From Fulvitalea axinellae (GTDB taxonomy: Bacteria > Bacteroidota > Bacteroidia > Cytophagales > Cyclobacteriaceae): a stretch of DNA of 64,000 nucleotides. The DNA lies in NCBI RefSeq assembly GCF_036492835.1, contig NZ_AP025314.1, positions 2,770,010 through 2,834,009 on the forward strand, read 5' to 3'. Below the pieces are notes generated by a model that was not told the origin of the DNA, searched no databases, and saw nothing but the letters and a program-made list of their open reading frames with translations. The translations under genes and the position numbers were made by a program. Of this stretch, positions 1 through 8,300 are shown one piece after another. Positions within the stretch are counted from its first letter, which is position 1. Each line of letters opens with the position of its first letter.

Positions 1-187
1 AAATAGCCTTGGCGTCGAGCAATGGGCTAAAAGCGATGTTCGTGTTCTTTTGCCTTTCGTTTGGTGTTGCCATACCGATTCTCGGACTACGGGAAATCGG
101 TTATTTCACCAAGAAAAAATACCATAGGAGATATTTCAAATAAAAATAGCCAGGAAAAAACGGAAAACTTTTTCCCGGCCGAAATTC
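1..187. other. window edge, no gene seen
   Basis: Only AT-rich sequence downstream of the MaoC-type gene is visible. A weak stem of GGAAAAA against TTTTTCC around 153-175 could terminate the leftward transcript. A short rightward reading frame here has no recognisable family and was not accepted. Confidence 0.5.
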
Positions 188-601
188 CTAGAAGCGTAAC
201 TCATTCAGGAGCTTTGCAGTACCATCCATCAAAACTTTTTGACGGGCTCCGGTGGTTTTTATCTCCGCCTTCACAGTAGCGGTATGTTTGGCTTCATCAA
301 CTTCCAACACTTCAAACACCGCAACATAATCGGTATCCACGAGCATCGGACGTTTGAAATCGAGCGTTTGCCCTAAGTAAATCGTCCCCTCACCGGGAAA
401 CATCGTTCCGAAAACTCTTGAGAATACCGCTGCGCCCAACATTCCGTGGACAATCGGCTTTTTGAATTTCGTACCCGCCGCATATTCGGCGTCAAGGTGG
501 ACAGGATTGTTATCGCCTGTCACTTTGGCGAATTCAGCCACCTGCTCCTGGGTAAATTGGAATTCGTGTTCGAAAACCTCCCCTTGCTTAATCGTTGACA
601 T
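188..601 (-). CDS. MaoC-like (R)-specific enoyl-CoA hydratase
   Basis: A 137-residue single hot-dog domain of the MaoC/PhaJ type. These enzymes hydrate trans-2-enoyl-CoA to (R)-3-hydroxyacyl-CoA in fatty acid or polyhydroxyalkanoate metabolism. The hydratase-2 motif is visible as TGDNNPVHLD, with the catalytic Asp30 and His35 in the usual D-x4-H spacing, followed by the conserved PIVHGML helix. The length matches stand-alone PhaJ-type proteins. The start is the first Met and lies 6 bases downstream of the ABC ATPase gene, so the two are probably cotranscribed, although no functional link between them is obvious. The physiological acyl chain length cannot be read from the sequence. Family assignment is firm and exact substrate is open. 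Confidence 0.9.
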   Translation of the reverse strand: MSTIKQGEVFEHEFQFTQEQVAEFAKVTGDNNPVHLDAEYAAGTKFKKPIVHGMLGAAVFSRVFGTMFPGEGTIYLGQTLDFKRPMLVDTDYVAVFEVLEVDEAKHTATVKAEIKTTGARQKVLMDGTAKLLNELRF

Positions 602-607
602 ATCAGA

Positions 608-1276
608 TTATATTAATATTCCGTCTCTCATCTCCAAAGTCCGGTCAGCCATGGCCGACAGCGCCATATTGTGGGTAACCAGAACAAACGTGCAATTCAG
701 TTCCTCTTTCAGTTTGAAAAAAAGGCCGTGCAACTCCTCTGCGTTTTTTGAGTCGAGGTTCCCGCTAGGTTCATCGCCAAACACTATCTCCGGGTCGTTG
801 ACTAACGCTCTGGCAATGGAAACGCGCTGTTGCTCCCCGCCCGAAAGTTCCGAAGGCTTATGGTCCTTACGCTCGCTAATCTTGAGCAACTCCATCAGCT
901 CTTCGGCTTTGCGCTTCACGTCTTTCTCAGGCCTTCCGGCAATAAAGCCCGGCATGCAAATATTCTCCAACGCCGTAAACTCCGGCAATAGGTTATGGAA
1001 TTGGAACACAAAACCCATATTCGTATTCCGAAAACGGGCCAACGCCCTGTCATCCAAGCCCGAGATATCCGTTCCGTTCATAGTTACACGACCGGAGTCC
1101 GGACGGTCCAGCGTCCCCATAATATGCAAAAGCGTGCTTTTTCCTGCGCCTGAAGCCCCAACAATCGAAAGCAATTCACCTTTTCGCACGTCCAACGTAA
1201 CGCCTTTGAGGACCGCTAATTCACCGTAAGTTTTCTTGACATCCTCCGTCCGGAGTATGAATTCTTCGCTAGCCAT
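608..1276 (-). CDS. lolD: LolD-type ABC transporter ATP-binding protein
   Basis: A 222-residue cytoplasmic ATPase of the LolD/MacB subfamily, which powers lipoprotein release (LolCDE) or MacAB-type extrusion. All nucleotide-binding motifs are intact: Walker A GASGAGKS at 40-47, Q-loop Gln92, signature SGGEQQR from 145, Walker B ending in Asp168-Glu169, and H-loop His202. The phrase FQFHNLLPEFTALEN after the Q-loop is typical of LolD rather than of import ATPases. No permease gene lies beside it, so the partner must be encoded elsewhere, as is common in Bacteroidota where LolC/E-like permeases are unlinked. It is first in a two-gene unit with the MaoC-type hydratase. A MacB or FtsE-like role is a less likely alternative. 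Confidence 0.88.
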   Translation of the reverse strand: MASEEFILRTEDVKKTYGELAVLKGVTLDVRKGELLSIVGASGAGKSTLLHIMGTLDRPDSGRVTMNGTDISGLDDRALARFRNTNMGFVFQFHNLLPEFTALENICMPGFIAGRPEKDVKRKAEELMELLKISERKDHKPSELSGGEQQRVSIARALVNDPEIVFGDEPSGNLDSKNAEELHGLFFKLKEELNCTFVLVTHNMALSAMADRTLEMRDGILI

Positions 1277-1446
1277 AGTTCGGATACTTTAAAAAAACGT
1301 TGGCAAAATAGCGATTTCCGTAAGATTTATATCTCAAAACACAGGCTTGTTCAAAAAATAAGGAATTTGATCAGATCAAACTCCCTAACACGCACTTCGC
1401 TCAATCAAAACGACAACACTTTCAGAAAGCGTTTCCGCTCTCTTAT

Positions 1447-2295
1447 CTATTCCCAGAAAGAAGTATCTATTGTGGACTCCAACCAATTTTCCATTTCGTC
1501 CTCCACTTCTCTCAAAAAATCAATGCCTGTATAGGATTCAATCGCATCGACCGTTGTAACGTATTCCATAAACGACTCCCTACCATTATGCGGACGGTTT
1601 TCAAAAATAAATGCGATAACCCATTCCTCGTCCGGATCATATATGATTTTATAAAAATATTGGGGAACAGAAATATTTGTGACAATATCCCAATTCAATC
1701 TGCTGGAATTGGCGGCGTACTGGGTAAGCTTAGGCAAGCCCGGGTATAGGATCGGACCTGTGAAAACCCATTTTTCGCCCGTGCCGTTCGTCACCCATTT
1801 CATTGTCTGCGTCTCAAGTCTAGACCAAATCCCGGCGTTGAACCCGTTCTGGATTTGGGGAGACATATTGCTCATGTAGAAAGTCTTTTTGTACGCTGTC
1901 AAATCATAAGCCATATGCGTCGCTGGCACCAAGTGTCCTCGGGCATACCCCGTATAGCTATAATCCGAGTGCTTCGCCGAGGAAATATAGGTGGTGGGGT
2001 CTGTCTTAAAGTAGTTTTTCCTTGTAATATGTCTGTTGTTCACCTGCTCGGGCGTCAATTTATAAGCCGCCCATTCAGCCTGCTCATGCGTTTCTGAATA
2101 AGCCAACGCATAATTCCCATGATCGACCACCGTCTGTCCAGAGCGATAAGGCATTAACGTCTCGGGAATATACCTTCCAGAATTACTGTATGATATTCCC
2201 TCAGGGATATAATCGAAATCCTCGGTATAATTATTCTCTTGGCACGAAAATAACGCAAAGATTGAGATCAGAATTAGGGCTAAACTTCTCAACAT
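1447..2295 (-). CDS. DNA/RNA non-specific endonuclease, lipoprotein
   Basis: A 282-residue NUC1/Serratia-nuclease family protein (beta-beta-alpha-metal fold) that cuts DNA or RNA. It begins with a lipoprotein signal ending LFSC (Cys18), so the mature protein should be anchored on a periplasmic or surface membrane face. The active-site motif reads ARGHLVPA (118-125), where many family members have DRGH. The general base His121 is present, and the metal-binding region MSNMSPQ ... FN ... W..LE is intact with Asn153 as the likely Mg ligand. The Asp-to-Ala change at 118 is noted, but the first residue of this motif varies in Bacteroidota, so activity is still likely. It stands alone, with no inhibitor gene beside it, and may serve phosphate or nucleoside scavenging or biofilm DNA turnover. 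Confidence 0.88.
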   Translation of the reverse strand: MLRSLALILISIFALFSCQENNYTEDFDYIPEGISYSNSGRYIPETLMPYRSGQTVVDHGNYALAYSETHEQAEWAAYKLTPEQVNNRHITRKNYFKTDPTTYISSAKHSDYSYTGYARGHLVPATHMAYDLTAYKKTFYMSNMSPQIQNGFNAGIWSRLETQTMKWVTNGTGEKWVFTGPILYPGLPKLTQYAANSSRLNWDIVTNISVPQYFYKIIYDPDEEWVIAFIFENRPHNGRESFMEYVTTVDAIESYTGIDFLREVEDEMENWLESTIDTSFWE

Positions 2296-2698
2296 ATTTC
2301 CACTCCTCCGGTACCCAAACGAAAACGATTCCGAATTATTTTGAGGATTAAGTAATTTCCCGCAATTTACTTTCGGCTAAGCCTTCTAACCACAGAAAAC
2401 CCTACGCCTGACACTCTTATTATTCCCGCATTAAAAACACCAGGCTTTAGTTTTTGCACTATTAGCCCACCAACTCTCCCAAGAGCCTATATCGTTGCAC
2501 TTTAAGTAGATTCAAAATAAACAAACAAGTCCGAAAACCTTAAAATTATGAACATAAAAAACAAGCTTTCTGCGCATCCTGCCCGTAAAAGGAGGTAAAC
2601 TCCCCTCCTTCCAAAAGACTAATTCAGAGCGGTATTAACGCCCAAAATCTCTTGGTAAAGAAATTCAAATATTATAGATTCGTCTAAAATTAACAATC
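2296..2698. other. intergenic leader region upstream of sucC
   Basis: A 403-base gap between the divergent nuclease and sucC. It contains a 16-codon reading frame at 2548-2598 ending in RKRR, whose last codons overlap a small hairpin (AAGGAGG at 2589-2595 against CCTCCTT at 2604-2610), and a Bacteroidota-like promoter just before sucC. No tRNA or family-level ncRNA was recognised. Confidence 0.5.
2652..2682 (+). promoter_or_regulatory. probable sucC promoter
   Basis: TTG at 2652-2654, a 20-base spacer and TAGATTCG at 2675-2682, one mismatch from the Bacteroidota -7 box TAnnTTTG. The box ends 16 bases before the sucC ATG, which would give a very short leader. Inferred from consensus only. Confidence 0.4.
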
Positions 2699-3889
2699 AT
2701 GAACATACACGAATATCAAGCAAAAGAAATCCTCGCTCGCTTTGGGGTTAAAGTTCCTGTAGGTTATGTCGCCGATACGCCTGAAGAGGCTGTGGAGGTA
2801 GCAAAACGCATCAAGGAAGAAACCGACACTCCAGCATATGTAGTTAAGGCCCAAATCCACGCAGGCGGACGCGGTAAAGGTGGTGGCGTAAAATTAGCCC
2901 AAGATTTTGACGAGGTTAAGGACTTAGCCGGCAAAATCATCGGCATGACCTTGGTCACTCCACAAACTGGCGCCGAAGGCAAACTCGTAAATAAAGTTCT
3001 TATCACGGAAGACTCTTTCTACCCGGGGCCTTCGGATATCCGCGAGCTTTATGTAAGTATTCTTCTTGACCGTAACACTGGCACCAACGTGATTATGGCA
3101 TCCACCGAAGGTGGTATGGATATCGAGGAAGTGGCGGAGAAAACTCCGGAAAAGATCATCAAAGAGTGGATTGACCCGGCTGTTGGTCTACAAGGTTTCC
3201 AAGCCAGAAAAGTGGCTTACGCTCTCGGCCTTGAAGGAGCCGCCCACAAAGACATGGTCAAGTTTCTCTTCGCCCTTTACAAGGCCTACGAAGGCTCTGA
3301 CGCCTCACAGGTCGAGATCAACCCGGCCCTCAAAACCGCCGACGACCAGATCTTGGCTCTCGACGCCAAAGTGAACATCGACGACAACGCTTTATACCGC
3401 CATAAAGATATCGCCACCATGCGCGACATCACGGAAGAAGCCCCTGAGGAAGTTGAAGCCGGCGAGTACGGATTGAACTACGTAAAACTCGACGGCAACG
3501 TAGGTTGCATGGTAAACGGCGCTGGACTCGCTATGGCCACCATGGACATCATCAAACTCTCGGGTGGCGAGCCAGCTAACTTTCTTGACGTGGGAGGTAC
3601 TGCTAACGCCCAAACTGTTGAGGCCGGGTTCCGTATCATCATGAAAGACCCTAACGTAAAAGCTATCCTGATCAACATCTTCGGAGGTATCGTACGTTGC
3701 GACAGAGTTGCGAATGGCGTTGTCGAGGCTTACAAGAATATTGGAGACATTAAGATTCCGATCATTGTTCGCCTTCAGGGAACGAACGCCGAAGAGGCAG
3801 CCAAAATCATCAACGAATCTGGCCTTGAGGTAGAATCGGCCATCGTATTGAAAGACGCCGCCGAAAAAGTGAAAGAAGCCGTAGCTTGA
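2699..3889 (+). CDS. sucC: succinyl-CoA synthetase beta subunit
   Basis: A 396-residue beta subunit of succinate-CoA ligase. With the alpha subunit SucD (not in the window) it converts succinyl-CoA, ADP or GDP and phosphate to succinate, CoA and NTP in the TCA cycle. The N-terminal ATP-grasp domain starts [11 protein letters not shown], and the nucleotide-binding loop [14 protein letters not shown] lies at 50-63. The C-terminal CoA-ligase half carries the conserved [13 protein letters not shown] and [10 protein letters not shown] segments. Length and start match the family. It is monocistronic here: its own promoter-like box is upstream and a strong hairpin terminator follows directly. The distance from sucD is normal for Bacteroidota. 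Confidence 0.97.
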   Translation: MNIHEYQAKEILARFGVKVPVGYVADTPEEAVEVAKRIKEETDTPAYVVKAQIHAGGRGKGGGVKLAQDFDEVKDLAGKIIGMTLVTPQTGAEGKLVNKVLITEDSFYPGPSDIRELYVSILLDRNTGTNVIMASTEGGMDIEEVAEKTPEKIIKEWIDPAVGLQGFQARKVAYALGLEGAAHKDMVKFLFALYKAYEGSDASQVEINPALKTADDQILALDAKVNIDDNALYRHKDIATMRDITEEAPEEVEAGEYGLNYVKLDGNVGCMVNGAGLAMATMDIIKLSGGEPANFLDVGGTANAQTVEAGFRIIMKDPNVKAILINIFGGIVRCDRVANGVVEAYKNIGDIKIPIIVRLQGTNAEEAAKIINESGLEVESAIVLKDAAEKVKEAVA

Positions 3890-3927
3890 TATTCGGTTAC
3901 GGTCACAGACCGTTTATAAAATCACTC

Positions 3928-3959
3928 CAGCCCGACTTACTCACAGTCGGGCTGTTTTA
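3928..3959 (+). terminator. sucC terminator
   Basis: A perfect 10-bp stem, CAGCCCGACT (3928-3937) against AGTCGGGCTG (3945-3954), with a 7-base loop followed by TTTTATTTT. It terminates sucC and overlaps the end of the convergent phosphatase gene. Confidence 0.9.
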
Positions 3960-4448
3960 TTTTGAAGGAGAAAAAAACAAACCAGGCTCTCCCAACCCCT
4001 TCGACACCCACGCCCAAGAATCCAGCCCAAAACGAATTTCGATACAACTGCCTGTAGACATTCCCCCGTAAGGAATTCCCGTTAAGTATTCGACAAATTG
4101 GGTAACCGTCGGATTATGCGCTACAATCAGCGCAATTTTAAAATCATTCTTGATTTTATTTACCTCTCCCAGCATTTGTTGATGATTTGACCGATATAAT
4201 TCATCAAGATATTTAATATCAGGATTGCAATTATACCATTTAGACACAACACGCTTCGCTGTTTGCCTTGTTCTTTTGGCTCCACTAACCAAAACGACAT
4301 CTGGAATCAGGAGATTCTGACTCATCCACAAACCGGCCTCCGAAGCCTCCTTCCGCCCTGAAGCCGACAGTCTCCTGTCAAAATCCGGCTCACCGGGCCT
4401 GGCCCATTCCGCTTCGCCGTGACGCATTATCAACAGTTTCTTTTCCAT
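3957..4448 (-). CDS. SixA-like histidine phosphatase
   Basis: A 163-residue single-domain histidine phosphatase. The phospho-accepting motif LIMRHGEAEW has Arg9-His10-Gly11-Glu12, and the second catalytic His sits in IVAHNPTVTQ. Length and the DFDRRLSASGRKEA segment match the SixA group, whose Escherichia coli member dephosphorylates histidine-phosphotransfer domains or PTS components. In Bacteroidota the substrate is unknown, so SixA is a family label rather than a proven role. It runs convergent to sucC, and its stop codon lies in the T-tract of the sucC terminator. Confidence 0.88.
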   Translation of the reverse strand: MEKKLLIMRHGEAEWARPGEPDFDRRLSASGRKEASEAGLWMSQNLLIPDVVLVSGAKRTRQTAKRVVSKWYNCNPDIKYLDELYRSNHQQMLGEVNKIKNDFKIALIVAHNPTVTQFVEYLTGIPYGGMSTGSCIEIRFGLDSWAWVSKGLGEPGLFFSPSK

Positions 4449-4811
4449 TTAGCTTTACTTAAATCCCTAGAGGGCCCACACTCTGCACTCTTTTCATCAA
4501 CCCAATCATTTGCCCACCGACAGGAAACTCAACCATCATCCAAAAACAACGGGAAGAATCTTCAACCGTTTGCTCTCAAAGAAAATCTTCAGAATGAAAT
4601 TTACCACAAAAAGTACGATTGGCAACAAAAGTATAAGCAAAACACCTATAACACAAAGACCTAAACCTCCAAGAAGAGTCCCTTCCCAAAAAAATAAAGC
4701 TCTCTTTTTGCAACAAAAAGAGAGCCTCACAATTTAAGTCGGCATACATCATAGACTGGAAACTGAAAACAGCCTCCTTTCTCCCTTGCTAATATTTGGT
4801 CAATCAAAAAA
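4449..4811. other. gene-poor gap with a leftward terminator
   Basis: A 363-base gap. The only solid element is the terminator at 4687-4725. A leftward hydrophobic reading frame at 4536-4730 (64 codons, GTG start inside that terminator stem) could encode a small membrane peptide, but it has no homology that I recognise. Confidence 0.5.
4687..4725 (-). terminator. terminator of the PID-CTERM gene
   Basis: A perfect 12-bp stem, GCTCTCTTTTTG (4699-4710) against CAAAAAGAGAGC (4714-4725), with a CAA loop. On the minus strand it is followed by TTTATTTTTTT, so it stops leftward transcripts from the gene to its right. Confidence 0.85.
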
Positions 4812-5120
4812 TCACTTTTTCATGCTCGCCTTTTTGTTCTTTAAGGTTCTGTAACCAAGTGCAACTCCGGCACCAACTAACAAGGTCACTCCGCCATCAA
4901 TCGGCACCTTTGGTCCTGGAGGGGTATCCCCGTCACCGCCGAGTCCGCTTGTTGTCACAACATCGCTCTCCAATTCATTATATTCCATATTCCCAATAGG
5001 ATACCCGCTGTTCCCACTATTGGCTCCTTCTTGGCTCACTTGAGCATTGGCATATTTCATAAATACCACAGAAAAAAATAAGCACAGGCCGGCAAAACGT
5101 ATATTTCTTTTCAAAATCAC
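4812..5120 (-). CDS. small PID-CTERM sorting-domain protein
   Basis: A 102-residue secreted protein. It has an N-terminal signal peptide (to about ANA, 24-26), a short polar middle rich in Gly, Asn and Asp, and a C-terminal tail. The tail has Pro-Ile-Asp-Gly-Gly at 73-77, a hydrophobic stretch at about 78-90 and a basic end (RTLKNKKASMKK). That tripartite tail is the PID-CTERM putative sorting signal of Bacteroidota, thought to be processed by an exosortase/archaeosortase-type enzyme. The processing enzyme is not in the window. The gene is transcribed divergently from the giant T9SS surface protein and has its own terminator. The middle region has no recognisable domain. It may be a small surface or matrix component. 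Confidence 0.8.
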   Translation of the reverse strand: MILKRNIRFAGLCLFFSVVFMKYANAQVSQEGANSGNSGYPIGNMEYNELESDVVTTSGLGGDGDTPPGPKVPIDGGVTLLVGAGVALGYRTLKNKKASMKK

Positions 5121-5273
5121 TATTTCTTATTAAAACAAAAACCTTCTTACTTATTAACAAGGAAACATTTTTCGAAATAAGCATAATACAAATTAATTTT
5201 TCAAACAATTCGACTATATTTATAAAGTTAAATATACTTCTAATTACATTTTAGAACTTTCGAACCACGCAAA

Positions 5274-5283
5274 ACCACGTGGT
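5274..5283. repeat. 10-bp palindrome before the surface-protein start
   Basis: ACCACGTGGT is a perfect palindrome just upstream of a GGAGG (5286-5290) that precedes the ATG at 5301 by 10 bases. A partial copy of the half-site (AACCACGC) lies 8 bases to the left. It could be an operator or a small hairpin next to the ribosome site. Function is unproven. Confidence 0.4.
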
Positions 5284-5300
5284 CCGGAGGAGCCTAAACC

Positions 5301-8300
5301 ATGACTAAAGTACTCTGCCCCAACAGATATACTTCATTTCATAAGCTTATGAAACGCTTCACTCACAAACAACATTTCCCTGCGGGCCGGTCAATCTCCA
5401 GCCCCCACAAAGGACTCCTAGCCAAGTTCTTTTTCATGGCCTGTCTCCTTGCGTTGTTGGCTCCCCCAATTAATACTTTTGCGCAAAGTGAGGCGTCCGT
5501 CCCTGATACTGTCTACCGATGGATGGGACCAGAGCACTCGTCTAGTTCGTCCAGCAAATTCACTTATACGACAAACTGGAATTCCCTTAAAATCCATCAG
5601 CATGGCAGTCCCACTTCGACAAATGCTTGGGAATACGAAGAGAATGGCGTGAAAAAGTATGACCGCTGGCCTGGAGAAAACGGAATTGCCGTTTTTGAGA
5701 AGGATTTCTATTCCAATATCAAAATCCCAAGCAATACCACGATCCTCTGTAAGCGGATTGAAATTCAGATAAAAAGTGGCGTATCCCCCAAGAGAGGTGT
5801 ACAGCTTAAATTCCAGATAGGTAACGGAGGTAATGAAAACACTGACACCAACGCAAAGTTTTTCGTTCAGGAAGGTCTCGCCCTAACCTCAAGCACTGAA
5901 ACGGACTTTAATTCCAGTGTGGACATTGTCATGTGGGGGCATTCTCACATCAAAATGAAAACATTGTCGCAGAACGGATTCCCAATAGCTGACGAAATAA
6001 GAAACCGGGGCAACAACCACACGATAGAGCTTACCCCATCGGCAGAGGATTCCCCACTCATTATTCCTCGCGTTACAGGTTCTGGAGAAGGTGGCCCAGG
6101 CAAACTGTTTAAATTAAAAATTCTTCCGACAGAGCCTGACGTAGAAATTCAATTTCACGGCACAACCACCCTTCTTGGAGAATTTGAGACAAACTCAAAC
6201 GCCAACCTCAACCTTGAGGACAAAGAGCTAATAATTCAGAATGATTGGACCGGCGAACTCGGTCCGAATAACCAGGGTACGATAAAAATCAGCGGAGACA
6301 AGGATCCGCAAACAATCGGGCCAGAGCTGAACTTGGACGACCTTGTCATTGAAAAGCCTACGGGCTCGACTGTTAAATTCGAAAATGACGTTACCGTAAA
6401 CGGCACACTTGACACCAGTGGCAATGACGGCACAATAGATGACGACGGTGACCACATCAACGCCGAAGGAGACTGGGTCGGAAACTCGAGCGACAAGGTA
6501 AAACTACTGGGCGACAACGACCAAAACCTTGACCTGAGCAACTCTTTGACCATGCTCCATATTGACAAAGGGGCCGGCACCGTTACCGTCAGCCAAGATG
6601 CCACCACCTCAAACCTTTACACAAAAGGAGATTTCAGCTTTTCAGGAAACACTGTGGAAGTAACAGGTGATTGGACAGGAGAAACAACCAACATCACTGG
6701 TAATGGCAAAGTGAAAATCACGGGAAGCGGCACTCATCAGATTAACCCCGAGGTTGACATTGATAACCTTGAAATCGCGACTAGTGGCACTGTCAACATG
6801 GTAAACACCGTCACGGTAAACGGAAGCTTGGATATCCAAACGGCTACGCTCAACTTATCCGGACAAAGCCTCAATGTATCAGGAAACATTCAAGGTTTGG
6901 AATCATCAATTAATTCCGGGAAACTCTCTTTAACCGGCGCTTCCGACCAAATCATTGAACAGACCATTAACCACCAAGGAGACTTTGACATAATAAAAAC
7001 AGGTGGCACTGTAACCGTGGATGGGCTTCAACGGGTTTACGGCACCTTCACCACTGGTGAGAACACAAATTTACGCCTAAACCAAAAAATAAACCTGCAA
7101 GGTGATTGGACAGGCCCTTCAGGTACCATCACCGCCAGTGATGAAAGCGCCGAAGTTAGATTTGGTGGCGCAACCGGCCCTGTTTCAGTTGACTCAAAAC
7201 ACACGGTTCCGTACGTTTTCGTAAACAAACCAAACACTTCAATCACATTTCAGGATGACTTCACCGTCTCGAAAATGCTGACTTTATCGAGTGGCGCAGT
7301 CAATACCAACGGAAAACTCGTACTCCAATGGAACGAGGACGGCAATGCCATGATCCCCCAAACATCGTTTGTAAACAGCGACGACGGCAACAACAAAACT
7401 ATTAACGGAGACATCAAGGTGGAGCGCCATATAGCCAAATATGACGACGAAGGAAGCTTGATTGACCAAACTCCGGACTGGCACCATATAGGGCCCCTGA
7501 TTGGAGGAATGACACTAAGCGACTGGAACGACAAAATTGGAGTTATCTTGGATAGCGACACATACCATGGAAGTGTTGCAACTTTTCAGGAAAACACCTA
7601 CGGAGACTTCGCCTCCAATCCCGCAAATGACGGTAGTACAAGTACTCCTTATTGGCACAGAGAAGAAAGCCTAGGCATTAACTTAACCCCTGGCCTAGGA
7701 TATAACATTTACACTCTGGCTCCGTCAATAACAGACGGCTCCATCTCTTTTGAAGAAACAGGTGCCATTAACCTAGGAAATGTTTCCGTCACCTTGAACG
7801 AACCATCTGGGGACAACTCGAATTACGGCTTTTACTACCTTTCGAATCCCTACCCCTGCCCTATTTCTTGGACAGAGCTTTATTACTCTCAGTCTACGGC
7901 CTTACAAGGTCAGCTTTCGAAAATTTGCTACGTTTGGGATACATATCTGAATTCATATAGGGTCTTACATGCGGCAGGAAGCTCTGAAGAATCTGCCATA
8001 CCCGGAGGCATTGTTGCGGATCACGTCATGTTGGCTCCCGGACAAGCATTCTTTATCAAATTGAATCACGAAACCACCTCGGCTCAAACTTTCAATTTCA
8101 CCGAAGAGTCTAAGGTAGACTACCCTGTCCACGATGTTCCTCAATACAGAAAGGCCCCACAACCTCTTGCTTTTGAGGGAATAATTCTGACTATCGAAGC
8201 ACCCGCCCATGGCAAAAGCCCTATCGGTTTCAAGTTCGATGACAAAGCAAGTCCAGATTTTGACATTTCTGAAGACATTATACAATTCGGAGAAGCGTAT

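Noticed and set aside
61..279. Rightward open frame of 72 codons at the left edge
   Set aside because: It runs into the antisense of the MaoC-type gene, shows no family features and has no promoter or ribosome site.
462..1229. Rightward frame of 255 codons opposite lolD and the hydratase gene
   Set aside because: It is antisense to two well-supported genes, has low-complexity Ser-rich content and matches no family.
4536..4730. Leftward hydrophobic 64-codon frame
   Set aside because: Its GTG start lies inside a perfect terminator stem and no homologue was recognised. It could still be a small membrane peptide starting later, but the sequence alone does not support it.
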